In this document: piece after piece, positions 6,891 through 14,853 of the stretch
Position numbering within the stretch: position 1 is the stretch's first letter
Layout of the letters: every line of letters begins with the position of its first letter
Source: Candidatus Poseidoniales archaeon
GTDB taxonomy: Archaea > Thermoplasmatota > Poseidoniia > Poseidoniales > Poseidoniaceae
Direction: 5' to 3'
NCBI GenBank assembly: GCA_012270265.1
Contig: JAAXIR010000190.1
Coordinates: forward strand, 1-20,796
DNA: 20,796 bases
Notes under the pieces: generated by a model
Seen by the model: only the letters and a program-made list of their open reading frames with translations
What the model was told of the DNA's origin: nothing
Database searches by the model: none
Made by a program: the position numbers and the translations under genes

Positions 6891-8641
6891 CGACGCATGA
6901 GTTTCTTCTTGCGTTCTTTCTCAAGAATGGTGCAACGACGGATTTGTTCTTTTGCCCGTTTTGCTTCTTCATCCGAAAGACCACGTGGAATCGATTGCTC
7001 GTAACACTTGATCGCATCGGGGAATCGTTCCCTCTCTGCATACGCAGTTCCCATGTTGTAGAGTGTTTGCCCACGCACGTTGGAAGGATCAATCATCATT
7101 GCTTTGTGATACGACTCTACACACGCCGGGTACTCTTCCAAAAAGTAGTAAGCGTTACCGCGTCCATTGAGGATTCGTATGACCATCTGATTATCATGTG
7201 CAAATGAAGGTAGGGCTCGATCGAAGGATGAGAGAGCCTCTCGATATTTTCCATCTTCCATTAGTTGGATGCCTTGGTTGTACCAAGAGATGTCTTGATT
7301 GGCTACTGAACTAGAATTGGCTGATACAATTGGATTCATTTGAACCATTGCTGTGGCATCAAGAGCAGCTTTCGCAAGGTCAACCTCAACATTAACCTCC
7401 TCAGGAACTGTTTTGCTAACAGGTTCAACCGGAGTGAGAAGAAGATCGTTTGCTGCACTCGTCGCTTGTTCCTCGACAACAGCCTGCTGCTCAATTGGTA
7501 GTGCTTGTATTGGTTCCGTAACCATCGCTGGTGGCTCTGGTGCGAAAGGAGGAGGTGTCGATGTTGGTGGCGGAGGAGGAGTGTCGAACTGCTGTTGAGG
7601 AATCGTTTCAATCTCTGGTTGAGGCGGCGATTCCAAATCACGGGCTTTCGTGTGGCAACGCTGAGCTGTTTCAAGGTCTCCAGCGGCTTCAAGGGACTTT
7701 GCAAGTCCTCTCCAAAGTGATGGATTCTCTTTGTCGTGTTGGATAAGCTCCTTCCAGACTGTTACTGCCTCAATGTTTTCTCCTTTGAGAGTAAGTGCCC
7801 GTGCTCGATCAACAGAAGCGCCTGGACTGAGTAGATCCAAAGCGTACTGCGCAAGTTGAGGCGCCTCAGGCATTGTTGGAGGAATGCCAGTGATGTATTC
7901 AAGAACGTCAACTTCAGTCTCTCCGCACTGAAGTAGGGTTTGTATGATTTCACTCCGAAGGTCGGGGTCGTCTTGATGTTCAAGAATCTGGATTCCTTGT
8001 GACAAGACGGTCCCAACGTCATTTTCTGTCTTTGCGAAGTCAACCAATTTTCGACGTGCTTTGATGTGACGTGCATCAAGTTCAACAGTCTTTTCGAATG
8101 CTTCCAGAGCACCGGTTTGATTGTCATTACGTGCATAGAGACTGCCAAGATTGTACCATCCCGATGCAACGGTTTCATCGAGTTTCATTGCATGCTCGAG
8201 TGCAGCAATGGCATGGGTGTCAAGTTCCATTCGAGCCATTGCACCACCTGCAATACGCCACGCGCCAGCATGTTGCGCACCGATGGTTTTCAGATGAGGT
8301 TTTAACAGTGCGAGAGCCTTCTTTGGCTCACCTTGACGAATAAGTTCTGTTGCTTCATCCGTGAGCCTGTCCAGATTGATTTCTTCTGCTTCTGGACGTT
8401 CTTGAATTTCTGCTTCGATGGTTTCCTCGATTTGTTCCTCAACAATTTGCGTTGCTGCTACGATTCCGGCAGCACTCTTGAGTTCCTCTTTGTCGAGGTG
8501 GCCGTCGCCGTCGAGGTCGTGATGTGCAGCTTCCGCAAGAATGGCTTCTGCATCTTCAACGCCGGTCTCCTCCATGACAACGTTGAGTGTTGATTCTTGG
8601 TAGGTGCCTTTAGCAACAGTCGATTCAATTTCATCTCGCAA
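6887..8641 (-). CDS. TPR/EF-hand protein, C-terminal part (frame interrupted by TAA)
   Basis: This open stretch of 584 codons follows directly, in the same frame, after the TAA that ends the upstream TPR segment, so it is most likely the C-terminal part of one 760-790 residue protein. A separate gene would need a TTG start touching that TAA, with no good ribosome binding site. Counting from the TTG, a perfect EF-hand loop (D42, D44, D46, G47, L49, D50, E53) suggests calcium binding. TPR helices follow at about 90-220 and 290-335, then a Pro-rich linker (338-375), an acidic/Gln-rich stretch, and further TPRs at 450-555 with a basic end. TPRs are protein-binding scaffolds. No signal peptide or TM segment is visible. 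The exact role is unknown. Confidence 0.75.
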   Translation of the reverse strand: MRDEIESTVAKGTYQESTLNVVMEETGVEDAEAILAEAAHHDLDGDGHLDKEELKSAAGIVAATQIVEEQIEETIEAEIQERPEAEEINLDRLTDEATELIRQGEPKKALALLKPHLKTIGAQHAGAWRIAGGAMARMELDTHAIAALEHAMKLDETVASGWYNLGSLYARNDNQTGALEAFEKTVELDARHIKARRKLVDFAKTENDVGTVLSQGIQILEHQDDPDLRSEIIQTLLQCGETEVDVLEYITGIPPTMPEAPQLAQYALDLLSPGASVDRARALTLKGENIEAVTVWKELIQHDKENPSLWRGLAKSLEAAGDLETAQRCHTKARDLESPPQPEIETIPQQQFDTPPPPPTSTPPPFAPEPPAMVTEPIQALPIEQQAVVEEQATSAANDLLLTPVEPVSKTVPEEVNVEVDLAKAALDATAMVQMNPIVSANSSSVANQDISWYNQGIQLMEDGKYREALSSFDRALPSFAHDNQMVIRILNGRGNAYYFLEEYPACVESYHKAMMIDPSNVRGQTLYNMGTAYAERERFPDAIKCYEQSIPRGLSDEEAKRAKEQIRRCTILEKERKKKLMRR

Positions 8642-9178
8642 TTACTCAACAGGTGCGCTTTTTGTCCGATTGAGTACATCGGTAAGGCTTGGATGTCCTG
8701 GGAAGAACTCGAGGCCTCGGCTTGCCATTGCGGCTGCGCCAGCATCGTCACCGATACGGTCGAGCAAAATTGCCAAATTTGCTGTAGCTGGAGCGTGGTC
8801 TGGATTAAGATCGAGACAAATTTGGAATGCTTGCCGTGCACCACGAGCATCTTGTTGTGCTTCGAGTAGGACGCCACGGTTGAACCATGCCATATCACTT
8901 GATGGATCCAAAGCGATTGCTTTATTGAATGCAACAAGTGCTTCTTGTGGTTCATTTGACCTTGATTTGTATTCTCCTTCCTCGATGAGAGACTGAACTT
9001 GTTCCTCTACCGATAACTCCTCCACGGATGAAGTATCCACTGGCAACTCTTGCTCTTCCTCCACCACGATGTCGGATGGTGTTTCAGGTTCAGGTTCAAC
9101 CTCGTCCGTATGGACCATAGAACCGAGTCCGGCTGAGCGCAAAGCATCCGCCATATCGTTCATCAATGCATTCGACAT
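8642..9178 (-). CDS. TPR protein, N-terminal part (frame interrupted by TAA)
   Basis: From ATG 9178 (MSNALMNDMADALRS) this gives 178 residues; ATG 9199 in the same frame is an alternative and could be a near-leaderless start. After an acidic, Glu/Pro-rich segment come about three TPR units (EALVAFNKAIALDPSSDMAW and the two following repeats). The frame ends at TAA 8642-8644, but the next codon continues in the same frame into 584 more codons rich in TPRs, so this looks like the 5' part of a single broken gene. GAGG lies 8 bases before ATG 9178. The gene is divergent from the FMN reductase gene and shares a TATA-like element with it. Function beyond protein binding is not recognisable. Confidence 0.72.
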   Translation of the reverse strand: MSNALMNDMADALRSAGLGSMVHTDEVEPEPETPSDIVVEEEQELPVDTSSVEELSVEEQVQSLIEEGEYKSRSNEPQEALVAFNKAIALDPSSDMAWFNRGVLLEAQQDARGARQAFQICLDLNPDHAPATANLAILLDRIGDDAGAAAMASRGLEFFPGHPSLTDVLNRTKSAPVE

Positions 9179-9230
9179 CTCATCGTCCTCTGCACGCATA
9201 GGCTTGTCCCGTTCTTTGGCAAGACTGTTA

Positions 9231-9239
9231 TGGTATAAG
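9231..9239. promoter_or_regulatory. Bidirectional TATA-like box between TPR and FMN reductase genes
   Basis: GGTATAAGC on the plus strand reads GCTTATACC on the minus strand, so it is TATA-like in both directions. It lies 32-40 bp from the ATG at 9199 and about 65-70 bp from the ATG at 9303, in the only AT-rich part of the spacer. It could drive both genes. Positional inference only. Confidence 0.3.
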
Positions 9240-9302
9240 CATAGTTGCTTCGTGGTCAAGAAAAATCAATGGATTCATCTATTGCCTACACTTCGAAAAG
9301 AC

Positions 9303-9854
9303 ATGGCGGACACACCCCTCAAAATCATGGGCCTCTCTGGTTCAATTGGACGACAGTCAAAGAACGGTATGCTGGTCGACTTAGCCTTGAAAAAAGCTGC
9401 AGAGATGGGAGCAGAAACTCATTTTTGGGATTTGCAGGAGAAACCATTGCCCTTGGTAGGTGAAGAGGGATGTTGGTCGAATCCAATCGTCAAGGAATTC
9501 CAAGAATTGGCTTCTTCCTGTGACGCATTCCTCGTCTCATCTCCTGAATACCATGGAACAATGTCTGGTGTCATGAAGAACACGTTCGACTGGGTGTACG
9601 ATCAACATGTTGGTGGCAAAGTGTTCGGCTTGATGTCCACTCTTGGAGGCATGTCCAATTCAAACACGCTCAATCACATGCGAATCATGCTGCGTTGGCT
9701 CCATGCAAATCCTGTCTCTCAACAACTAGCGGTTGGACATGTCAAAGAAGCATTCGACGATGATGGAGCCTTGGTTGATTCTGATATGGATAAAAGGCTT
9801 CAATCTCTTGTTGAATCGGTCATGAGAACGGCAACAATGTATCGCGATTCGTGA
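9303..9854 (+). CDS. NADPH-dependent FMN reductase family protein
   Basis: This 183-aa flavodoxin-like protein has the family's phosphate-binding loop near the N-terminus (GLSGSIGRQSKNG) and the diagnostic SPEYHGTMSGVMKNTFDWV block at about residues 80-98, which holds the flavin. LGGMSNSNTLNHMR resembles the loop after beta strand 4. Members reduce FMN, quinones or azo compounds with NAD(P)H; the substrate here is not predictable. I start at ATG 9303; longer in-frame starts run into the divergent TPR gene and read as low-complexity shadow. The next gene starts 4 bp after the stop, so the two probably form an operon. Confidence 0.88.
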   Translation: MADTPLKIMGLSGSIGRQSKNGMLVDLALKKAAEMGAETHFWDLQEKPLPLVGEEGCWSNPIVKEFQELASSCDAFLVSSPEYHGTMSGVMKNTFDWVYDQHVGGKVFGLMSTLGGMSNSNTLNHMRIMLRWLHANPVSQQLAVGHVKEAFDDDGALVDSDMDKRLQSLVESVMRTATMYRDS

Positions 9855-9858
9855 TGAT

Positions 9859-10047
9859 ATGAACATGAATAGACCTTCTTTTGAGGATTCGTTCGGTGGA
9901 ACGTATCTTCTCGTAGAACCTGGTTTGTTTAACATCGGAGATGAAGTCGGATCTGGACACCCAAATGAGCAACCGACCGTTCCAGTTGACATTTCAGAAC
10001 CTTTTTTCATGGGAGTTCGTCCAGTAACACAAGCTCACTGGACGTGA
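9859..10047 (+). CDS. FGE-sulfatase domain protein, N-terminal part (frame interrupted by TGA)
   Basis: This 62-residue segment is the start of a formylglycine-generating-enzyme (SUMF1/FGE-sulfatase) domain: an F.IGDE block, EQPTVPVDI, then FFMGVRPVTQAHW, the usual opening (M.G..PVTQ..W). It stops at TGA 10045-10047, codon 63, exactly where family members continue into a NPS.F motif. That motif appears in the same frame straight after the TGA, so this is the 5' part of a broken 248-residue reading frame. The start is 4 bp after the FMN reductase stop. Confidence 0.68.
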   Translation: MNMNRPSFEDSFGGTYLLVEPGLFNIGDEVGSGHPNEQPTVPVDISEPFFMGVRPVTQAHWT

Positions 10048-10605
10048 GTTCTGAACAACAATCCATCAAAATTTCATGAAGGTTGGAGCGCTGGTCTGCG
10101 GCCTGTGGACACGGGGTCAGTTGATGAGGGCCACGTGTTTCTCAAAAGGCTCAACACCGAGCAAGAAGAGCACATCGGGTTCAAAGGATATTGGAGACTT
10201 CCATCTGAAACCGAGTGGGAATATGTTGCGAAAGCAGGTACAAACACGCGATGGTCTTTTGGCAACAAAGATTCAGAACTTGACGCTCATGGTTGGCATG
10301 CTGGGAACAGTGGGGCTACAACCAGAGAAGTTGGCTCGAAGAAAGCAAATCCATGGGGCTTCTTCGATATGCACGGTCTCGTTCATGAGATGACGAGCGA
10401 TACTTGGCTACCATCACATACAGACCGTCATCAACAACAAAATTCCATAGGTTCTGTGGACGAATATTACGTAGCCAAAGGAGGTTCATGGTTCACTGAA
10501 TCAGATTCAACACGATCATCATCTCGACGTAGAGTTCATCGAAAAGACCGCAAAGATGGCATCGGTCTACGCCTTGTATGGGAGCCATCGGAACCTGTGG
10601 CTTAG
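10048..10605 (+). pseudogene. FGE-sulfatase domain protein, C-terminal part after in-frame TGA
   Basis: These 185 codons continue the frame of the preceding fragment: NNNPSKFHEGW, then GYWRLPSETEWEYVAKAGT, WSFGNKDSELDAHGWHAGN, VGSKKANPWGFFDMHGLVHE, and the C-terminal KGGSWF, R.SSRRR and GLRLVW blocks, all in the canonical order of the fold. The catalytic cysteines of true formylglycine-generating enzymes are not evident, so this is a family relative of unknown activity; related domains occur as ligand-binding or maturation modules. If translated separately, a GTG at 10105 is the first plausible start. Its stop overlaps the convergent PqqD-like gene by 3 bp. Confidence 0.7.
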
Positions 10606-11096
10606 TCCCCGTTCCGTATTTCTGTATCCATTTCAAATTCAGGGTCATCCACAAGCGTCTGACCCATTGGAATTGTTCCGGGTCTTGTGTCCCAATCAAT
10701 TTCTTCAACACGATCGACAAATCGCATGACATTCAATCCGATAAAGACCTGAATGCCTGCATGAGTCCTGTGAACTACGGGTGATACATCTTCATGGAAG
10801 GTTGCATTCATGTGTTCACAAACTTCAGCAAACGTTCGTCGGCCGTTGCACAATTCCCACAACACGCTGTTTTTGTCCAACAAAGGACGTCGGAGCTCGT
10901 GTGGCGCCCTCATGAGTTTAGCAAACACTCGTTCAATGCGACCAAATTTTTTCTCAAAACGAAGGACTACGCGTTTACCTGTACATCCTTCAACATCAGG
11001 ATGAGGGCCTGAATCTCCTGTTCGACACCACCATACTGGAAGCCGAACCGGAATTTTATCTGCCAATGGGTGTTGGTCTAAATCGCTTAATTCCAT
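10602..11096 (-). CDS. PqqD-like (RRE-type) domain protein
   Basis: This 164-aa cytoplasmic protein starts at ATG 11096 (MELSDLDQHP); the stop of the upstream small gene and its GAGGG form the ribosome binding site. The middle (LLDKNSVLWELCNGRRTFAEV, then a short helix and VSPVVHRTHAGIQVFIG) follows the PqqD-like pattern: a beta strand, SVLW.L.NGRRT and a winged helix. PqqD-like domains (RiPP recognition elements) bind peptides or partner proteins. N-terminal to it is a region with WWCRTGD and GCTGKRV, giving two cysteines 16 residues apart. There is no radical-SAM or precursor-peptide gene nearby. It is the last gene of a surface-protein operon, so it may act on envelope proteins, which is inference. 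A TTG ten codons upstream is a less likely start. Confidence 0.6.
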   Translation of the reverse strand: MELSDLDQHPLADKIPVRLPVWWCRTGDSGPHPDVEGCTGKRVVLRFEKKFGRIERVFAKLMRAPHELRRPLLDKNSVLWELCNGRRTFAEVCEHMNATFHEDVSPVVHRTHAGIQVFIGLNVMRFVDRVEEIDWDTRPGTIPMGQTLVDDPEFEMDTEIRNGD

Positions 11097-11104
11097 ACAA
11101 TCCC

Positions 11105-11278
11105 TCAGAAATCTGTCCAGGTCCAAATGACGAGACTGAGCATAGAAACGACACCAAGTAAGGCAGAAATTCGAACCAATTCCTGCCGTTTACTGAATTT
11201 ATCAAGGTACCACGTTAACATTCCAAAAAATGCGACAGCGACCCATAGGAAATACCAGATAGGATTGTCCTGAGCCAT
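11105..11278 (-). CDS. Small membrane protein with two transmembrane helices (57 aa)
   Basis: A short frame from ATG 11278 to TGA 11105 encodes 57 residues. Two hydrophobic helices (about residues 7-24 and 38-53) flank a basic loop with DKFSKRQE. GGGA precedes the ATG. It starts 21 bp after the stop of the giant surface-protein gene, and its stop is 8 bp before the PqqD-like start, inside that gene's ribosome binding region. This tight fit, with no slack on either side, is the main evidence that it is real. No family is recognisable. It may be an accessory subunit or anchor for the neighbouring products. Confidence 0.7.
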   Translation of the reverse strand: MAQDNPIWYFLWVAVAFFGMLTWYLDKFSKRQELVRISALLGVVSMLSLVIWTWTDF

Positions 11279-11299
11279 GTTGTCCCATCTCTAACCACA

Positions 11300-14200
11300 T
11301 CATGGCTGTTTCCCTAATCGATCGAGGTATTGTTGTCCGTAATGCACCCACTGTTCCATCGACCATCCTGCTGGAAGACCCTCTTCGGGTAATGGTGGGC
11401 CTGTGTTTGCAGGTGAATCTTGAACGACGACTTCTTCTTCAACAGGGGCAGTTGGCTGAATCACCTGTTGCTGTGATATTGGAGGGCCTGCGACAAAGAT
11501 CTCGTCTTCCTCAACTGTGGTTCTCTGTCGACGAATGACAAAGAGAATTGCTGCTAGTACAATGAATCCGAGGACCGAGGCAACAATGGTTGGTCCATTG
11601 AGATTGTTTGAGAGGAATGACTCCTCTTGGGCGGGCCGTTCAAAGCTGAATGTACGCACATCTGTGAACTCTATTACCCCATCCAATGTTGATGCACGGA
11701 CAAGAACATCACCATTGTATGCCCCCCCTAATCTCTGTACTTCACATCGTATGTCTTTCAGGCTCTCCGTGCTTCTTGAATAAGGCAATGAAACGTTCGT
11801 TTCCTCATTGGTTGCAACGAGTCTTCCATCGCACGTAACTTGCCAGTTATCTGGGTGGGAAATGGCGTAAGAGATGTCTTCTGATTGCGTCGAATAACTC
11901 GTCATGTTCAGCCAAAAATCACCGACGGTCAAAGCTGATTGCTTGTCCTGTGATGATAGCTCCCTTGCAATCTTCCTTTGCTGATCGCCCGTAATCAATT
12001 TTTGACTCTCAATCCGTACGATTTCACCCTCCGAATCCATGCCCCCTTCGACGAATACGGTTACGACAATTCGTGTATTGAGTGGAACATTTTCTCCAAC
12101 AGCAACATCAACGAAAATTGTCTTTGTGGAGCCAGCACTCATCGGGAACGTCAAAACGTTGCCAGATTCCGATGTTGGCCCCCCAACACCAGCGGTTAGG
12201 AAGGCGATAACATCGTTTGTCGGCGGGGAGGTAGAAAGTTCGAAACCTACATCCATACTTGATTCCAGCGCGTTTCCGATGTTTGTAACAGTGCCGTTGA
12301 GTGAGACAGTAGAACCAACCATGGCGTGGTAATCGAGTGTTGTTCCATTGTATTCTGGATACTTGACACTTCCAGTGATCATGTCGATAGAAACATGATT
12401 ATCAGAGAAATCAATATCTTGCCCGTCTGGGTGAAGCTCGAGTGTAATCGTGTGGAATTCCCCTGCTGCTTCCGTCATGGGGACGTTCAATATGACGTCG
12501 ACATCGATGGAATTCTCTCCGGAGTATACAACCCCTAAGTCGATGCTGTTTGTTTCCTGAATCACTCCATCCACCCGAATAGAGTAGGTCCAGGATTCAG
12601 GTGCATCAACAAGATGCATTGTTGCACTTGTAGGACCATTCCCGTTGTTGATTGCCTCAACTCCGATGACCGTCATAGCGCCTGGCTTGAGCACAGACTC
12701 CGCATCAACCAACAGGAGTTCTACGTCATACAATGTTTCAATCAGAATGTTGCTGTATTCAGGCCCACTGTATTGCATTCCACTTCTCGTTGAGGTGAGA
12801 ATTGGTTTGAATGTAGGGGCGAAGTCGTTTGCCTGGGCGTTATCGGGAGCAGTCACTGCGATGTAGAACGATGCAGTTGACCCAGGATTGATTACGATTG
12901 AAGGACGTTGTTCGGCCTCAATAATCCATCCAATCGCTTCAATAAAGTCTACAGACAAATCAAAACTATCCTGCCGTGTTGCCTGATTCGTAATGGTGTA
13001 CTGAATTTCGACTCTCTCCCCAGAGGATAACATCGTTGTATCCGTTGCATCGATTCCAAGTTCTATCAAAGCATTGGATATCATCGATGCTTGGATGACA
13101 ATTGATTCAGTGACCGTTCGTGACGTGTCATTTTGTGCTGTCATCGTCAACCAGAAGTCCCCTGTTTTTTCAGGTGTCTCTCCAGTAGGCACAGTCATGA
13201 CGAGTTTGACCGACTGAATTTGATTTGGGACGAGTCGGATGGATGAGGATTGATCAAACGCAAGATTCACACTCCAACCAACATCCAACGACTTCGGTGC
13301 CGTTTGTAAATCAAAGACATCTGTTGCTTGACCTATGTTTTCAACATCAATGAAGAAAGCACACGATGAACCTGGTGCACATTTTGGCTTCGTTTCGGGA
13401 GTGTGAATGAATGGTATTCGATCCGCTGAAACTTGATATTGCATTGGTTCTTGAACAATGAAACTTGGATTTTGCAAACTATTGGCTGCAAATACGAGCG
13501 GAACGAAACCAACTGTTGCGTTTGGGCTTGGTTGCAATTTCACGTCGATTTGACGCGATTCACCTGGGAGGAGACGAACACCCGTGTTTGGATTCACACC
13601 TGCTCCACTGGGGAACGAAAATGCAACGTTCCAATCATTTGGTAGATTCGGAACAGATGGCACCAATGAATCACTAATGTTTCCAGTGTTGGTAAGTTCC
13701 AGGCGAATTTTTCCCCAAGCGCCCGGTATGGAGCCGTCCGTGAAAATGCCTGTTACATCGACATTGTATTCTTCTGTTCTCGCAGCTTGATCATAAACAA
13801 GAACAAAATCATCGAACCAGTATCCTACATCTGTCCCGGTTGAATCACTTGTAAACGTAAATTTGAATCGAGAATTGGAATGAAAGTGTGAATTCACATC
13901 GGCGGGAATCAGCGGTGTGGTGTGACCCATGTGATTGTTCGAAATCGTTTGCCAGTTGGCGAGTGTCGCTCCGACAGTGCCTGCAATGGTTGCCAAATCA
14001 TCCCAGGAGCCTTGGTTATTTAGCGCATAGACTTTCATGTTGTCATTGATTTGTGCGCTGCCCGTGTAAAAGAACGTCAAACCGTTTGTTCTGGTAGGAT
14101 TTGCCACGATGTCACTCATGTCCATGATGGGTGTCATGAGGTCCGTCTGCAAATTGTTGGCATAATTACCAGATTGTCCTTGTCCCACGAGGCATGATTG

Positions 14201-14644
14201 ACCCATGCTGAGGGCTGGATCTGTGTTTGTCCCCCAATACGATCCAGCATTCCATCCCACGAGAGATGTACAGGTGAAATACATCGTTGCAACGGTGTAG
14301 TGGCGGTTGAGTGCATCGTTTGATGGATTGTCATCCACACCTTGAAACGATGGCGTTATCACAAGCGAATGATTCCCGGAATAGTTGACGAAGACGTTGT
14401 AAAATGTTGCTGTACCTTGACCGTTTGTTGCAAGGCTGTTCATCGTTACTGTCCTGTTTGCAAGTTCAAATCGCTCGTACTCGTTGTGTAGAATCAACAA
14501 GTTGACTGTGATGATGCCAGAAGCAGTGTTTCCGTCATTCCGAACTGTGACTTCGATATCCATTGGCGTGGCATTGACAGAGTCAACGACGTAGAGATTC
14601 TTTGGTCGATCAAAGCCGAATATCGGGTGATTCGAAGAGAACAT
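11300..14644 (-). CDS. Giant Ig-like repeat surface protein with C-terminal membrane anchor (main open part)
   Basis: This 1114-codon frame from ATG 14644 is a secreted or S-layer-like protein built of beta-sandwich domains (CARDB/NPCBM-associated-like). IEVTVRNDGNTAS is followed by many copies of the ...V.N.GN....F.L pattern with Asn-rich, potentially glycosylated NxS/T sites. An early region with YWFDDFVLVYD resembles MAM/jelly-roll domains. One TM helix (about 1018-1037, ending in IRRQR) leads to a 73-residue cytoplasmic tail of Glu/Pro/Gln ending in GLPAGWSMEQWVHYGQQYLD. No signal peptide is present from this ATG; it lies upstream in the same frame beyond a TAA (14675-14677), so this is the body of an interrupted gene. 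Function is probably envelope structure or adhesion. Confidence 0.85.
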   Translation of the reverse strand: MFSSNHPIFGFDRPKNLYVVDSVNATPMDIEVTVRNDGNTASGIITVNLLILHNEYERFELANRTVTMNSLATNGQGTATFYNVFVNYSGNHSLVITPSFQGVDDNPSNDALNRHYTVATMYFTCTSLVGWNAGSYWGTNTDPALSMGQSCLVGQGQSGNYANNLQTDLMTPIMDMSDIVANPTRTNGLTFFYTGSAQINDNMKVYALNNQGSWDDLATIAGTVGATLANWQTISNNHMGHTTPLIPADVNSHFHSNSRFKFTFTSDSTGTDVGYWFDDFVLVYDQAARTEEYNVDVTGIFTDGSIPGAWGKIRLELTNTGNISDSLVPSVPNLPNDWNVAFSFPSGAGVNPNTGVRLLPGESRQIDVKLQPSPNATVGFVPLVFAANSLQNPSFIVQEPMQYQVSADRIPFIHTPETKPKCAPGSSCAFFIDVENIGQATDVFDLQTAPKSLDVGWSVNLAFDQSSSIRLVPNQIQSVKLVMTVPTGETPEKTGDFWLTMTAQNDTSRTVTESIVIQASMISNALIELGIDATDTTMLSSGERVEIQYTITNQATRQDSFDLSVDFIEAIGWIIEAEQRPSIVINPGSTASFYIAVTAPDNAQANDFAPTFKPILTSTRSGMQYSGPEYSNILIETLYDVELLLVDAESVLKPGAMTVIGVEAINNGNGPTSATMHLVDAPESWTYSIRVDGVIQETNSIDLGVVYSGENSIDVDVILNVPMTEAAGEFHTITLELHPDGQDIDFSDNHVSIDMITGSVKYPEYNGTTLDYHAMVGSTVSLNGTVTNIGNALESSMDVGFELSTSPPTNDVIAFLTAGVGGPTSESGNVLTFPMSAGSTKTIFVDVAVGENVPLNTRIVVTVFVEGGMDSEGEIVRIESQKLITGDQQRKIARELSSQDKQSALTVGDFWLNMTSYSTQSEDISYAISHPDNWQVTCDGRLVATNEETNVSLPYSRSTESLKDIRCEVQRLGGAYNGDVLVRASTLDGVIEFTDVRTFSFERPAQEESFLSNNLNGPTIVASVLGFIVLAAILFVIRRQRTTVEEDEIFVAGPPISQQQVIQPTAPVEEEVVVQDSPANTGPPLPEEGLPAGWSMEQWVHYGQQYLDRLGKQP

Positions 14645-14674
14645 TTTGTATTGAGACTCATCGCTCGGATTTGA

Positions 14675-14824
14675 TTAAGAAATTGAGACATCGGTTGCTG
14701 AAAGATCGACACCACTGTTTTTCGGACTGCTAGGCTGTTGATGCTCATCCAGCAATTCGCTGTTTGAAATGGGTTGAAGAACCAGCAGGAGAATCAGTAG
14801 TCCGACCACACCAAACCTTGGCAT
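14675..14824 (-). pseudogene. 5' part of the giant surface-protein gene: signal peptide, then in-frame TAA
   Basis: From ATG 14824, with AGGAGA upstream, 49 codons encode a signal peptide (MPRFGVVGLLILLLVLQPIS) and the start of the mature protein (GVDLSATDVSIS). TAA at 14675-14677 then interrupts the frame. Ten codons later the same frame reaches the ATG of the 1114-codon body. The body lacks any export signal of its own, so the native protein almost certainly begins here and the TAA replaces a sense codon, perhaps Tyr. The start is 29 bp after the upstream membrane-protein gene. Confidence 0.75.
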
Positions 14825-14853
14825 AGTCGTTAATTTTCTCCTATGTATTTGAT

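Noticed and set aside
7336..7704. Long alternative frames within the TPR gene
   Set aside because: Low-complexity shadows of the Pro/Gln-rich linker; the TPR frame carries the coherent domains.
10045..10047. TGA as selenocysteine codon
   Set aside because: The position is not a cysteine or active site in the FGE family, and no selenocysteine element was recognisable.
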